From Pyrocephalus nanus (taxonomy: Eukaryota; Chordata; Aves; Passeriformes; Tyrannidae), in assembly GCA_038380795.1 (NCBI GenBank), contig CM076259.1:62205938-62269937 (forward strand): a DNA stretch of 64,000 nucleotides, given 5' to 3'. Both the position numbers and the translations under genes were made by a program. The notes beneath the pieces were generated by a model. The model ran no database searches, was not told the DNA's origin, and was given only the letters and a program-made list of their open reading frames with translations. Each line of letters opens with the position of its first letter. Within the stretch, counting starts at the first letter, position 1. Of this stretch, positions 52,523 through 64,000 are shown piece by piece.

Positions 52523-53318
52523 GAGTGCATGAAGTTCTTCCTGGGGAAGGATGAAGAGCCAACTGAGAGCTTATGGGCTAGGCTTAAAGGGAGGGCAGAG
52601 GGCATTGTGGTAGGGGTCTGCTATAGGCCACCTGACCAGAAAACCTGAGTGGCTGATTCCCTCTATAGACAGATAGGAGCAGTGTCACATTTACAAGTCC
52701 TGGTACTTGTGGGGGACTTTAACTACCCAGGTAACTGGGTTGGAGAGACAACACAGCAAGGCATAAGAAATCCAGGAGGGTCCTGGAATGCACTGATGAT
52801 AACTTCCTTTTCAAGTGATGGAGGAACGAATGAAGAGAGATGCTACACTGAACCTCCTTCTAGCCAAAAAGAGGGGCTGTGGGGAATGTGATGCTCAAGG
52901 GCAACTTTGGCTGCAGTGACCATGAAATGATGGAGTTCAAGATCATTAGGGCAGTGAGGAGAGTGCACAGCATTCTCACTGCTCTGGACTTTGGGAAAGC
53001 AGACTTCGGTCTCTTTAGGGAACTGCTTGGAAGAGTACCATGGAATCATGCCCTGGAGGGAACTGGGGCCCAAGAAAGCTGACTGATATTTAAGGATCAC
53101 CTTATCCAAGGTCAGGAGTGATGTATCCCAACAAAGAGTGAGTCAGACAAAAACACCACGCGGTCTGCATGGATGAACAAGGAGTTCCTGGACAAATTCA
53201 TACACAAAAAGAAAGCCTACAGAGAGCGGAATGAAGAATGAGTAGCCTGGGGGGAATACAGAGAAACTGTCTGAAAAAACAGAGGTCATGCTAGGAAAAC
53301 TAAAGCCCAGATAGGACT
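52523..53318 (+). pseudogene. CR1 ORF2 endonuclease domain remnant
   Basis: This is the APE-type endonuclease part of CR1 ORF2, which nicks target DNA in living copies. It starts inside the domain at ECMKFFLGKDEEPTES and keeps the GDFN and SDH motifs. The reading frame is broken by an in-frame TGA at 52646-52648 and by a shift of frame near 52870. A TGA replaces the expected Trp after GAQES near 53080. After that, the Arg/Lys-rich linker (MNKEFLDKFIHKKKAYRE) is still recognisable before the deletion point. The N-terminal third of the domain is absent through 5' truncation. Confidence 0.9.
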
Positions 53319-53334
53319 GGTTAAAGGAACAGGA

Positions 53335-53870
53335 AGTGATGTCATCTATCATGACTTGTGGAAAGCAGTAGACACCATCCCACATGACAACCTTGTTTCT
53401 AAATTGGAGAGAAATGGGTTGGATCGATGGACCACTCAGTGGATAAGGAATTGGCTGGATGGTCGTAGTCAAGAAGTTGAGGTCAATGGCTTGATGTCCA
53501 AGCAGAGACCAGTGACAAGTGGCATTCCTCAGACATCAGTATTAGAACAGGCACTGTTTAACTTCTTTGTTGGTGACATGGTCAGTGGGATTTTCACCCT
53601 CAGCAAGTTTGCTGATGACACCAAGCTGTATTGTCTGGTACGACTAATGTGCTGGAGGGAAGGAGTGCCATCCAAAGGGGCCTTGACAGGCTTGAGAAGT
53701 GAGGCCTGTGTGAACCTCATGAAGTTCAGCAAGGCCAAGTGCAAGATCCTGCATGTGGGTTGGAGAAATCCCATTCACAAATACAGTCGGGGTGGAGAAT
53801 GGACTGAAAAAAGCCCTGAGAAGAAGGACTTTGGGTTGTTGGTGGACAAGAAGCTCTCTCAACAAGATTC
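53335..53870 (+). pseudogene. CR1 ORF2 reverse transcriptase palm remnant
   Basis: The open frame begins after the deletion junction and holds motif A (DLWKAVDTIPHD, first catalytic Asp), the PVTSGIPQ block, and motif C as FADD (two catalytic Asp). Beyond this, WTEKSPEKKDFGLLVDKKL follows before a shift of frame. The fingers part is missing, so no functional polymerase could be made. The frame continues open to 54027 but in the wrong phase relative to the family after about 53870. Confidence 0.92.
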
Positions 53871-54485
53871 AGTGATAACCACCTGCAGTCCAGAAAGCCA
53901 TCTGTATCCTGGGCTGCATCAAAAGCAGCATGACCAGAAAGCTGAAGAAGGTGATTCTCCCCTTTTACTCTGCTTTAGTGAGACCACACCTGGAGTGCTG
54001 TATCCAGACCTGAGGCCCCCAGTATAACTCCAGAGGAGACCCATGAAGATGATCAGAGGGCTGGAGCATCTGTCCTATCATGACAGGCTGAGACACTTAG
54101 GGTTGTTAAGCCTAGAGAAGAAAAGGATCCAGGGAGACCTTAGAGCAGCCTTCCAGTACTAAAGGAGGTCTAGAAGAGGGTTGAAGAGGGACTTTTTACA
54201 AGGACATGTAGTGACAGAACAAGGAGGAATGGCTTTAAACTGAGAGTAGGTTTAGATTAGATATTAGGAACAAATTCTTCACGATAAGGGTGGTGACGCA
54301 CTGGAGAATAGATTACCTACGTAAGAGGTGAATGCCTCATCCCTAGAAGTGTTCAAGGCCATGAGCAACCTGGTCTAGTGGAAGATGTCCCTGCTTATGG
54401 CAGACGAGTTGGAACTAGATGATCTTTACAATCCCTTCCAATCCAAACCTTTCTATGATTCTCTCATTCTATAATGAAGGCAAGG

Positions 54486-54503
54486 ATTTGCATTTGCATT
54501 TGC
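54486..54503 (+). repeat. (ATTTGC)3 hexamer repeat containing two overlapping octamer motifs
   Basis: Three tandem ATTTGC units begin 14 bp after the CR1 tail. Two copies of the octamer ATTTGCAT (54486-54493 and 54492-54499), the known POU-domain factor site, arise within them. Functional use is not shown by the sequence. Confidence 0.9.
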
Positions 54504-57500
54504 AAAATGCAGATATTTTGGTGACTGCATCGTTCTCAAGCTGATGATTTAATTCCTGCATTTCACAACTATTGTTTTAAGTGTTAGTGAAAGAGTGGAA
54601 TTTTAAAAACACTAATTCTCACCTGCCTGGATTTCTTCATTGAACTCTGTCAACAAATGTCTGCAGTGAACTTTAGGAGCAATTTTATATGTAACATTAC
54701 ACTGAAATATCATGAATTGTGTTATTACGTGGTTTTCCCCTCGCTCTTTTTCATTGCCTTCATGTTTCTCTTCATATTTAGATGTGTGGCCACTGGATGA
54801 TTTTCAAAGCCTCCAGGGCTCAGACTTTTGCTTCAGATTCCCACTGATAATGGAGTGCTCACAGGAAGAATACGAGCAGCTTTTCATCTCACAAAGGGTG
54901 AGTTTCAGCAGATGGAAGGGAACATGATTTTTCTGGAGTTTGTCAATAAACCTCTAGGTGAAACAAAAGAACTATTTTGTTTTAGTTTGCACTTCAGGTC
55001 AGGTCTGCTGAGAAATGCCTGCAAACACCAGTACATTGGAGAAATGTATTCAAGAACACTCCATCCTTGTAAAAATATTTCCTTGTTACAACAGTCAAGG
55101 TCACTGAGACCCAGAATGATCTTCTGGTCACAGAAGTTAAAGATGCCTGGCGGCTACAATAATTAAATTATGAGCGCTAGGAGAATAGGGAAAGCAACTT
55201 CCCCACAAATATTTATTTGAATTCAAAAGTGACTTTAGACATGATTTTGCTCAGGAATCCTCTGTGTTCTCACTGTTGCCTTTTTTTTTTTTTCTCTCCT
55301 TGAAAATATTCAAACACTGGAACTGGTTGTAATTGCCTAGGCCATCCCAGTTTCCACAGCCTTTACCTTCAGCCCAAATGAAGAACACAAGCAACATGTC
55401 TCAGGTTTGCATCAAACACAGTGGGTCTTTTAGATGTTTGCAACTATCCATTTGCATCGCATGAACAAAATCCAGGCAATTACTTAGATGAATTACCAGA
55501 TAGATAGAACAAGAAATGTATTTTAAATTCCCTCTAGGGCATGTCTGTAGATGAACTGCCAAAATAAAAGGATGGTGACATTTGGATAAACTGCCTTGAT
55601 AGTCAACGGCTACTTGTTTTCATGTCAGTGGATGTCTTAGGGGCTTTAAGCTTTGAAATTCTTATTGCCTGTCCATTTTGAAATGCTTTTTTATTTGCTC
55701 TAATTTCCTCTTTTTGGATTTTGGTTGATTTTCTTTTTTCCCTCATGAAATGCTGAGGAAGCAAGTTCACAGACAAGTATATGCAATATCCAAAAACCCA
55801 CTATCTCAAGGCCTCATCACAAAGGGGAAAAGACATCTTACACTACTCTCTTTTTGTACTTCTGATTACAGGAAAATCTACAACACCGTGTATCAGGGAA
55901 ATCAAGATCTGACCACAAAACACAGAGCTCACACATGTGTGAAACTGAAGTACAAGGGGTGGTGATATGATAGGTTTTGCATGGCATATAGGATTGCTGT
56001 GCTTCCATACTAGGCATTTAAAAACTTTCTATTGTTTACAGCGCAGATATATAGAAGTAAAAAAACCCCAAACCAACAGTAAATGGCAAAAACCCTCCAG
56101 CTGTGCCTCATGTGGTATTTTAACACACACTCTGTAAAGAATATTCAGCATCTCAAAGTACAATTAACCTGCAGCTAGCTGAGGGATTAAACATGACTAT
56201 TCTCAACTTGAATGACCCTTTCCCCTAAGTCAAGCTGCCCATTTAGCGCCCTTAATAAATACAGGGATAATTTAAACCATGTGGCCACAAATTGAAAACA
56301 TGGGCTTTTGAACTATGTATTTTCTTTCTCATGTTGGAACTCCTCCCTGGAGATAGACTCAAGTCCCATGATCTTGTAAAAGACAAATCTGAGTATCTTT
56401 TTTATTAAGTGTTTCATGATATATATTTTTTCAGCTCTATTGCAGTGGATGCATCTGAAAGACGTATTCCATTAACAGTACACAGTACCCTCAAAGGCTC
56501 TTGATTCATTTATCAACTCAAACTAATAAAAGGAGGATAATATTTCTATGAAAAAGAATGGGTTTTAAAAGCAACTTGACAGCTTGGTAGAATACATCAA
56601 TTAAGTGTACAGAGAAATCAAAGGAAAAATGGGAATCTTACTTTCTTTGCTAGCATTAGAAATAATAAAAAAATATTTAATCTGTCCTTCAACAGGAAAG
56701 AAATAGAGTTCATTCCCAGCTTGCATACCTTGTGGTTTGAGCAGAAGAATGTTACACTCTAGTCTATATTCAACTACTGGTTTAAATTATAGCCTTTAAA
56801 AAATAATCTACCATTCACTTTAATTAATATCAGCAATCACAGAGTCAGTTGGAAAAAAACCATACAACATAAAATGCTAATGCAAAATTAAAAATGTTTC
56901 TGTCCATTTTTTTTGTTCACAAATAACATCAAAGAGTCTCATCTATTGGCAGCTTTGGTACTCTGTAACCTTAAGCTTCTTTCATGTTGATCCAAGGAAG
57001 GTTCACAACCAGTTTTCTCCAGTCGGTGGCCCATGAGACAGATCTGGCCCCATCATTTCTTCTGCGGTCAGGAGAGACACAAAGTGCTCTGCTAGGCTAT
57101 TTTACCACAAACTCTCTTTAGTACCTTCTTCCCCTGAGAGAAAATCACTGGGCCTGTCTTTCATACCACCATTTGGAGATTTATCCCCATGGAAAAAATA
57201 GTGGCTCTGGTTCCTCTCTAGCACTGGGCCAGAGAAGACAACTTTCAGGATTCGATCTCAGATCCTGTTGGGTGCCTTGTCCAGACCTTTTCCTGTTTAA
57301 TGTGGCAATGTCAAGGCAAAAGATCCCATCCTACTGATGGAATATTCTTGTCCTCAGCTGAAAGGTCCAGAAATCACTGAAAACAGGGTGGTAGGAAACA
57401 AAAAAAGCAAAGGAGGATGTTTTCCTCTGCAACTCTTATGTGCAAGTACTTGGATGCAGCCAAAATGGTTCCACATGGCATATCAGGGAACAAATCTGGC

Positions 57501-60264
57501 CTCTGAGGATTCAGTGGGCAGGTCTGTTAATCTCCAAATGAGTGTGTGTGTTGTGTTTGTCTGCTAGGCTGGTGCCAGGGATCATTTGTATTAGCTGGAA
57601 ACTTGTCTTCATATTGTCAGCTTGGAATCTGTGCGTAGCCCCTGGATCAACAATGTGTCTCTTCTACCAATGATTTGCTGGAACAAACTGAGTAATATTA
57701 GGGCACAATACACCAAGGCCTTATGGTAAACAATGTGGTTTTCTCTCATAAGGTAAAAACTGTGGAAACAACACTTTGTGAACTATATTCCCCTTAACAG
57801 TAACATTAATTTCTGTTTTTGTTATTCTATCACACTACCACCAGCTCTATGAAGCTTCTCTGCAAAACACAAATCTGCAGCATATTCTGCCAAAACATAG
57901 CCAATTTACGGCAATTGGCCACACTGAGAAGATTTTTTTACAACTATTCTTTTATCTCCTAACAATACACTGAATGTATTGGTACTATACAGTTGTGTCA
58001 ATAATAAGGCCCCTATCCCGCTATCATTGAAAGAGTTGTCCACCGTGTATTTCCTGTATTTCTGTGCATCTTCTCTTTTGTGAGGGTGTAGCGTGAGAAA
58101 GGGAAGTCTGTATCTTCAGATCTTAAGAAGTGTTTTTGCAGGATCTGATGCATCTGTCTCCAGCTCCGCCAAGAGACCCTGCAGAGTGGTACAAGTAACA
58201 GTCCTGTTCACCCTTGGGAAGATAACTATTGGGATGCCCAGTATTGCTTGTCTGGGTCACTGTGTAGTGTGACAAGTTCAATGAGAAATCTTCTGTTAGG
58301 GTATTCTATTAGTCATCTTTCTCAATTTGCCTGTTGAGTTTTCAGAAACTGGTGGGGAAGAGGTTGACTGACTTTCCTAAATAATCTACATTTTCATAAG
58401 GTTCAAAAATTATAACTGACAATTTTGCTCAACTAACCGGGAATGAAAGTTAATATATTTTCCATTTTCTTTTTTCTTTTGCATGTTTTATTGCTTAAAA
58501 TTTTATGACTGTAAATTCACTGCCATAATTTTTGTGACTATTCCTTACTTTGTGCATTGCCCTCCAGTCCCATTCCCAATGCCAGTAGACTACATTTTTC
58601 CTCAAGCAGAAAAGTAAAAGAGGTAAATGCATGAGGTGGCTCAGTTCTATAACTCCTTTGTTCATAGTTTTATGTCTCTAATAGAAGGGTGGCCCTATGC
58701 AGTTTGCTGGCAAGTGGAATCTCTGCTCATGTGTTAGAATTACATCACCTCCATGGTGTCAGGAAAACTTTGGTATATGATAGCAAGGGACAGAAAAATT
58801 GCCCTAACTCTGTCTGAAGGGCTGCCAAATGAAAAAAAAAACAAACAAACACAATGTTGCATACTCCTAAGTTACACGTATGATATGAATAATTCTAGAT
58901 GTGGTTCAATGCTTTGCTGAATGGGGCCCTTTCTGATTTTCTAAAATTGCAGGTTTTCTGTGGGTGTTTTCTCTTGGTCTTGTCTCTGCATTTGTCTTTC
59001 TTTCCCTTCAGCACCGCTAATAAACCTGAGGAATACCTACTGTCAACAAATAAAATGAGAGATGTTGATGACTGCAGTTGATTGAGCGTCATCTGCTAGT
59101 TACTGAAGTTTAAGTTACGATTTCTAGCAAATCCTCCAACTTCAAAATGGAGGTTTGTCTTGATTTAGTTTATTCCTTATGGTATCAAAATGTGGTGACA
59201 GCTTAAAAAAGAAAAATAACAGTTCTTCAGGGAGCAAAACCAGAGTACAGCATTTTTAATGGTTTTAATTATATTACAGCACTGTTGGTCTTTTTTTCTA
59301 AGTATTCACTCCTCATATTTTTCTTTTGTTAGTAGCCAGTTGACAAGGGGAAGCTCTTATTCCCTCTTCATATTATTATGTTCAGCTTTGAAAATTCCAG
59401 TTGGAAACATTTTGTTTATCAGAGCTGTATGAAGAGTTGTTAAGTGGGTCTTCATTAGCTTCAGCTTTTGAAAGATCCATTTGGTTAAAGCAAAAGGGTA
59501 TCACTCCTCTTTTTCTACGTTCCTGCATTGATTTTCCTGGTAAAAACTTCTTGCCTCTATGCAGGGGAGAGAGATGACATCAGGATCCATGCAAGGAAAC
59601 CCTGTGGAGTGAAACATTTCTGTTTATGAGCAGTGGTAACAGTGAAATAGTTGAGCAAGAGCCAGAGGAACCCAGCATGCATGTCCACATCGCTGCTTTC
59701 AGGGCTTGCATGATGCACTCCATTGCCAATGCCTGTAGAATAACTCTTCCACCCTGACTGCATTGGGTCAGGTGAGATTTGCTGGCCTGAGACCCTATGA
59801 TAAATACAGGGCATGAGGAAGTGGTTTGGGCAGGACCCTGTGTGGGTTTCTAGAGGCCAGGTCTCTAAACACGTTATCTTTTTGTCTTATCTCTATTTCA
59901 TCATTTGCTGTAGTTGAATGCTTTAAAGATAAAAGAAAGAAGCAGCTAATTACAGGAACAGAGAAAAAAAATCAAAATTAGAAAAGCCTTCATCTCTATG
60001 CTGATAAATCCATCCTTTTTGTGCCCCTCTTCCCTGAAACAATTTTCTGATTTAGAGCTCAATAGTCATATATGATTTTAAAAATCATCCTTAAGAAGTT
60101 TAATCTTTACGGTTGTAACAGCATACAACGGATTCATACAAGGACAATAAAATCCATGGGGTAGACTGCCAGGAAACTGGAGAAGTACCACTGAAAGTAC
60201 ACTGAAAGTTGTCATCATTGACTTGACAAATCTTATGGGATTTTCCTGTTTCATTCGAACTTGC
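54504..60264. other. Unique AT-rich sequence, no gene seen
   Basis: Open frames reach about 112 codons (54828-55166) and are unrecognised. A run of 15 T is near 55280. No transposon or RNA gene is detected over nearly 6 kb. Confidence 0.55.
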
Positions 60265-60330
60265 CCCAGTGCAAGGCAATAGACTGGATGATCTCTTGAG
60301 ATCCTATCCCCTCCCTCTGTGATCTTATCT
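60265..60330 (+). mobile_element. CR1 LINE 3' end fragment
   Basis: The sequence 'gcaaggcaatagactggatgatctc' followed by 'gagatcctatcccctccctctgtgatcttatct' matches the last ~60 bp of the CR1 3' end with a decayed tail. It may be the end of a larger copy whose upstream part (60100-60260) is no longer recognisable. Confidence 0.7.
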
Positions 60331-60454
60331 TGGATTTTCTAGTGGCAGTGCAGTTTGTTATTATTTTCTGCTGTGCCAAGTAACATAGCAACCTTTGTAA
60401 AGTTAAGCTTCTATTTTATTAAGCAGGCACCCTTATGGGAACCCAAAACACAGC
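60331..60454. other. Short spacer between CR1 fragments
   Basis: 124 bp of AT-rich sequence without recognisable origin. Confidence 0.5.
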
Positions 60455-60855
60455 AAAAAGAGGTTTAGAAAACATAACCTACAAGAAAAGGTTGAAAGAA
60501 TGGGGTTTGTTTTTCCCAAGGAGAAGAGACAAAGGGGGACATGATACATTTTCCAGAATGCGAAGGCTTCAACAAAGAGAACAGTGATTAAACTGGTTCC
60601 TGGAGGCTGTCAGGAAAAGGTCAACAGGAATTTAACTTAATTTGCAGCAAGGAATATTCGGGTTCCATATTACAAAACAAATTCCCAGCTTTGAGGGTGA
60701 TGAAACACAGTCTGCTTAGGGAGGTTGTGGCACTCTCCTCTGCTTGCCTTCAAGAGTAGGTGAGAACAACATCTGTCAGGGGTCATATACTCCTTATTGC
60801 TGCAGCAGTGCAGTGGATCAGATGAAGCTGAGCCTCTTCCAGTCTTTTGTCTATG
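60455..60855 (+). mobile_element. Ancient CR1 LINE 3' region (archosaur/amniote type)
   Basis: About 400 bp of forward CR1 sequence: 'gaggtttagaaaacataacctac', 'aaaggttgaaagaa', 'gaagagacaaagggggacatgat', 'aatttgcagcaagg', 'ctgcttagggaggttgtgg', 'aagagtaggtgagaacaacatctgtcaggg' and 'ctcttccagtctttt'. This is the older type of 3' region shared with crocodilians and turtles, not the young avian type. It spans the last ORF2 codons and the 3' untranslated region with many substitutions and small indels; no frame is intact. It is probably the oldest securely recognised copy in the window. Confidence 0.85.
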
Positions 60856-63800
60856 AAAAAAACAGGAGATGTGGGTGAATGTCAGCCCACTGCTGACTCC
60901 TGCTAGGTTGGCTTGGAACTGGTGCTTGTGAGAAGTAAAGTCCTCCAAAGTGCTGGCTTTCAGCCACAGCAGTCCTGCTAGCCTGGGGGTCTGGTGGGCT
61001 GGGCATTACCTCAACACCCCGAGTATCCTCAAGGGTGCAGGTCACATTCTGGTCCCTGTGTACCCCTTTCAGGCTGCTTTCTGGATGCTGCAATGTACCC
61101 AAATTAGCCATTTCAGCCTCGGGAACCTGCCTGAGCTGTAGGCAGCCTTCATGGTTTGAACAAAACAACATCTTGCTTGATGAGGGATCAGATAAATCTC
61201 TCAGACTGACATCTTCAAGTGAAAGGAGTTATGGATTAAGTAAAACCTGCCAAAACACCCAGTCTGCTCTCAGCTCAGCATTACACAGGTCAGCGTAGCC
61301 CACCTGAAAGCTTCATCCAGCAGCTCTTCAAATCAGCACCCACCACAATGTTCAGTGAGACAATGTCCTCTTCTCTCCTGGCTTGGGGCCAGCAGGAGTC
61401 CCTGGGATGAAGAATGTTGAGTCCAGCAGGCTTTTTCAAGAGAGGATGGTATATACTTACTCTGTTCTCTCCCCTGAGGAGTGCATCTGGCCACTTTCAG
61501 AAATGGGATACTAAGCTAGATAGGGCTTTAATTCAACCAAGAATAACCACACTTTGTTCTTACCCTGCTAGTGTTTAGGATCCTGAAGAACCACAGAAGA
61601 GCAAAACAAGAGTTTTATCTTGTGCATGTCTGGAAGAGGCTGGCTCCTCCCCACCTGCTCCTTCCTGACAGGTTTGTAATTCCCACCTAACTCACCTATG
61701 GTGCTAATGCAAAGAGGTACAGCAGCATATGAGCAGCCAGCTCCTGCTCAAACTGACGGGAAATTCCTCCTGGCTTCCCTAGGAGGAGAGTGAAAGCCAT
61801 CATGTACTGCCTTGGCCAGCTTTCTTTTGTCGTTAAAGTTTACTGGAAACATAGCTTATGTATAGATATCAGTGCTTGAGAATCTAGAGTTATTTCTTTT
61901 AATGACCACTTCAGGGAAATACTTATAACACTGAAAAGCTGAATCCCCTTGTTCCCTGCAGTAATAAAAGCACCATAAATAGATTTTCTAGTCAGGCACT
62001 ACCCTATTTACAGCAATGAACTCCCTGCAACTATTCAAATCCCAATAAACTATTCACTTTGGAAAATGGATTCCACTAAACACTTGTCAGTAACAATGAT
62101 CTAGGAGTCCAGCTTGATGCCAGCCACAAATACGTCGGTTTCAGGCACAGCAGCACCCTGTACAGTGATCTCAGCATGCAAACATATGCTGGTATGTGTG
62201 GAGGAAGGCAGAATTAACACAGTGGGAGCTCAGATGCTCAGGTGTTTGTAGGTCTTATGGACTTCTTTTCCTCAGCATTACCCAGTTCAGCTGGAGCTGG
62301 GTTTCCCCCCAAATGAAGTCCCAGTTTGTCCTGTTTGAGCCAGAGCAACAGCAAGGCAGGACAAGTAGCCCTATGAGGAGGTTGTCCCAAAGGGCAAATG
62401 TGCCTAACCTCTGGCACCCAGATAAAGGGGGTGGAGCAGAGATTTGAGCAGGCAGCAACTTCTGAAAGGAACAAGGTCCAGGCAAGGGACCCATGGGATG
62501 AGGGGGGCACAGAGGGAACGTCAGGCTCCATAATGTTTTTGTTGAGGATGCTGATGGTAGAACATCCACTACAGAGCCTGTGTGGAGCTGATCTCAAAGG
62601 GGTCTCTTTTATAAGGGCTTTGCAAAACAGCTGTGTATTTTTAAAGTTTTCATTATTAAAATATTTTGCAAAGACTTCTTACAAAACTTCCCTGTTCTGT
62701 AGAAAGAAGCTTTGGGGGTCAGGATGCTGAAATGCTAGACCCAGGTTTCAGCAGGTCCTGCAGCAGCTGACCCAAAGTGTGGTGGCTAACGACTCTGAGC
62801 CAGGCCAGCTCTGAATGAAAAGTAGAGTTAATTTTAAGCTAATTCTATGCTGAATGTCCCTACTGGTCTGGCCACAGGGAGCTGTCTACAGATCATTTTA
62901 GTCTTGTCATTTTCTTAAATGTTTATGTGTCTCATTATAGAATAGAGCAGGCCCTGCTTTTCACGTTCAAAATCTATTCTGAATTGATTTGCACACTAGG
63001 CAGTGAGAAGACCTCACTATAACTAATGACTGATGATGCCAGTATTTGTAATCTGAAGCCTATTCCTTTCTTAAATTCTTTTGCACACTTTGACCTACCT
63101 TCTGCAGTAAAACCACACTTTTAGTAGTTCAGTCTAAATGCAAAATTAAATCAGAAACCAAACAAGAATACTTTCTGCATTTTATCAAATGTGATTTGTG
63201 ATAATTAACTTTCATCAGTTTCATATCTACACTTTTGTAACTTTTTTAACTCCTTCTCCTCTCTCCTTCCCATACTCTGCCAGGTCTGGTTCATTTCATC
63301 TCAAAAATGTTCCAAATCTGTAATGTCAAAACACAAATTTTAACCCATTGAACAACTTCTCAGTTCTGACAGTCATGGGGGACTGGGTTTTCAAAAAAAG
63401 CCAGCCTTGCTGTTAGGATGAGAACAGACACTTCATATGCTGTAATAGGAACCAATAGAAAAAAATAGTAACAAAAATAATAAGAAAATTTGGGTCATTG
63501 TTACCCCATGGCTACAACACTGGGGCCCCTGGATATTTATTCTCTGTTCTGTTCCCAAGTTAAGTGCTGAAAGCTTTAATGTGCCCACATAACTTCAGAG
63601 AGAGCATTTGATGAGCAGGCCACCTCTGCCAGGATTTGGTCCTCTGATTTAACGTGGATACCCTGCTACTGTTTTCTCAGTAAAGGGTGTCTCCAGATGG
63701 GCAGGCTCTGCCTCTTCAGACTGCACTGGAGAAGGAGATATTCCACCCTGTCCTGCCTTTGCTCTGTCTCTTCTGTGCACATTCAGGCATTTGATCTGCC

Positions 63801-64000
63801 ATTTCCCTGGAACTGATTCAAGCCACCAAATCAACAAAACTAGTTCACAAAGTCTTTGACTGAATTTATCCCCTCCTTTTTCAATAATGCAACAGCAACA
63901 GGATGTTATCAAAACCTGGCTCTGGAGCCTTCGTGAGACCTAATTCTGATTACCACTAGGATGACTTTGGAGTTGGCTCAGAACTGCTCTGTGGCCTGGA
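60856..64000. other. Unique sequence to the window end, no gene seen
   Basis: The 60.9-62.6 kb part is GC-richer and yields overlapping frames on both strands (60851-61171, 62238-62730) that are shadows of each other and unrecognised. From 62.8 kb the sequence is AT-rich. No exon, RNA gene or repeat can be supported. Confidence 0.5.

Larger units (their letters stand above)
52520..54472 (+). mobile_element. CR1 LINE, internally deleted, with ORF2 endonuclease and RT remnants (pseudogene)
   Basis: At about 1.95 kb this is the longest CR1 copy here. ORF2 pieces in order: endonuclease with GVCYRPPDQ (to 52645), LVGDFNYP (near 52704-52727) and the SDH catalytic motif in CSDHEM (about 52911-52928). 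The reverse transcriptase resumes near 53345 with KAVDTIPHD, then PVTSGIPQ, LSKFADDTKL carrying the two catalytic Asp, and VNLMKFSKAKCKILH. The 3' region ends with ttctatgattctctcattctat at 54472. The frame is broken by a TGA at 52646-52648, a frameshift near 52870, a TGA near 53080, further stops near 53230, and a frameshift near 53870. The part of ORF2 between the endonuclease and polymerase palm, roughly 200 codons, is missing. It is incapable of retrotransposition. Confidence 0.96.

Overview
The window looks like non-coding DNA from a bird nuclear genome, most likely a neoavian. The evidence is its interspersed repeats. Nearly all recognisable ones are CR1 LINE copies, recognised by sequence recall, several ending in the short ATTCTATG-type tail found in birds and other reptiles. 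There is one solo LTR of a type I recall from neoavian endogenous retroviruses, bounded by TG...CA with an imperfect 5-bp target-site duplication. No Alu, B1 or L1 of mammals is recognisable. The sequence is AT-rich, with no obvious CpG island, rRNA, tRNA, CRISPR or operon-like packing. The species cannot be named from this sequence.

I found no host protein-coding gene or exon I could defend. Almost all open frames are short, unrelated to families I know, or explained by repeats. The window is therefore most likely intergenic (gene desert) or the inside of a very long intron.

Layout: 1-13.6 kb is unique AT-rich sequence with a (CTGC)n microsatellite at 5.7 kb and a very degraded possible repeat near 5.5 kb. 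13.6-14.9 kb holds old palindromic repeat remnants and a short CR1 3' end. A longer CR1 lies in reverse orientation at 18.6-19.5 kb. A T38/G12 homopolymer block is at 20.6 kb. 20.8-29.3 kb is unique except for a pyrimidine tract. The solo LTR occupies 29.37-30.30 kb. A small terminal-inverted-repeat element sits at 31.8 kb, an old CR1 at 36 kb, and an unusually long open frame of unknown meaning at 38.6-39.4 kb. A long pure (TTTCT)n array is at 45.4 kb. 48.8-54.5 kb is a cluster of four CR1 copies in both orientations; the largest keeps parts of its endonuclease and reverse transcriptase but has lost the middle. Two old CR1 fragments lie at 60.3-60.9 kb, and the rest to 64 kb is unique.

No genes act together here. 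What can be read is the insertion and decay history of retroelements. I saw no convincing previously undescribed system. The most testable leads are the 277-codon open frame with flanking splice-like sites, the small inverted-repeat element, and the two CR1 copies that lost a similar internal segment.
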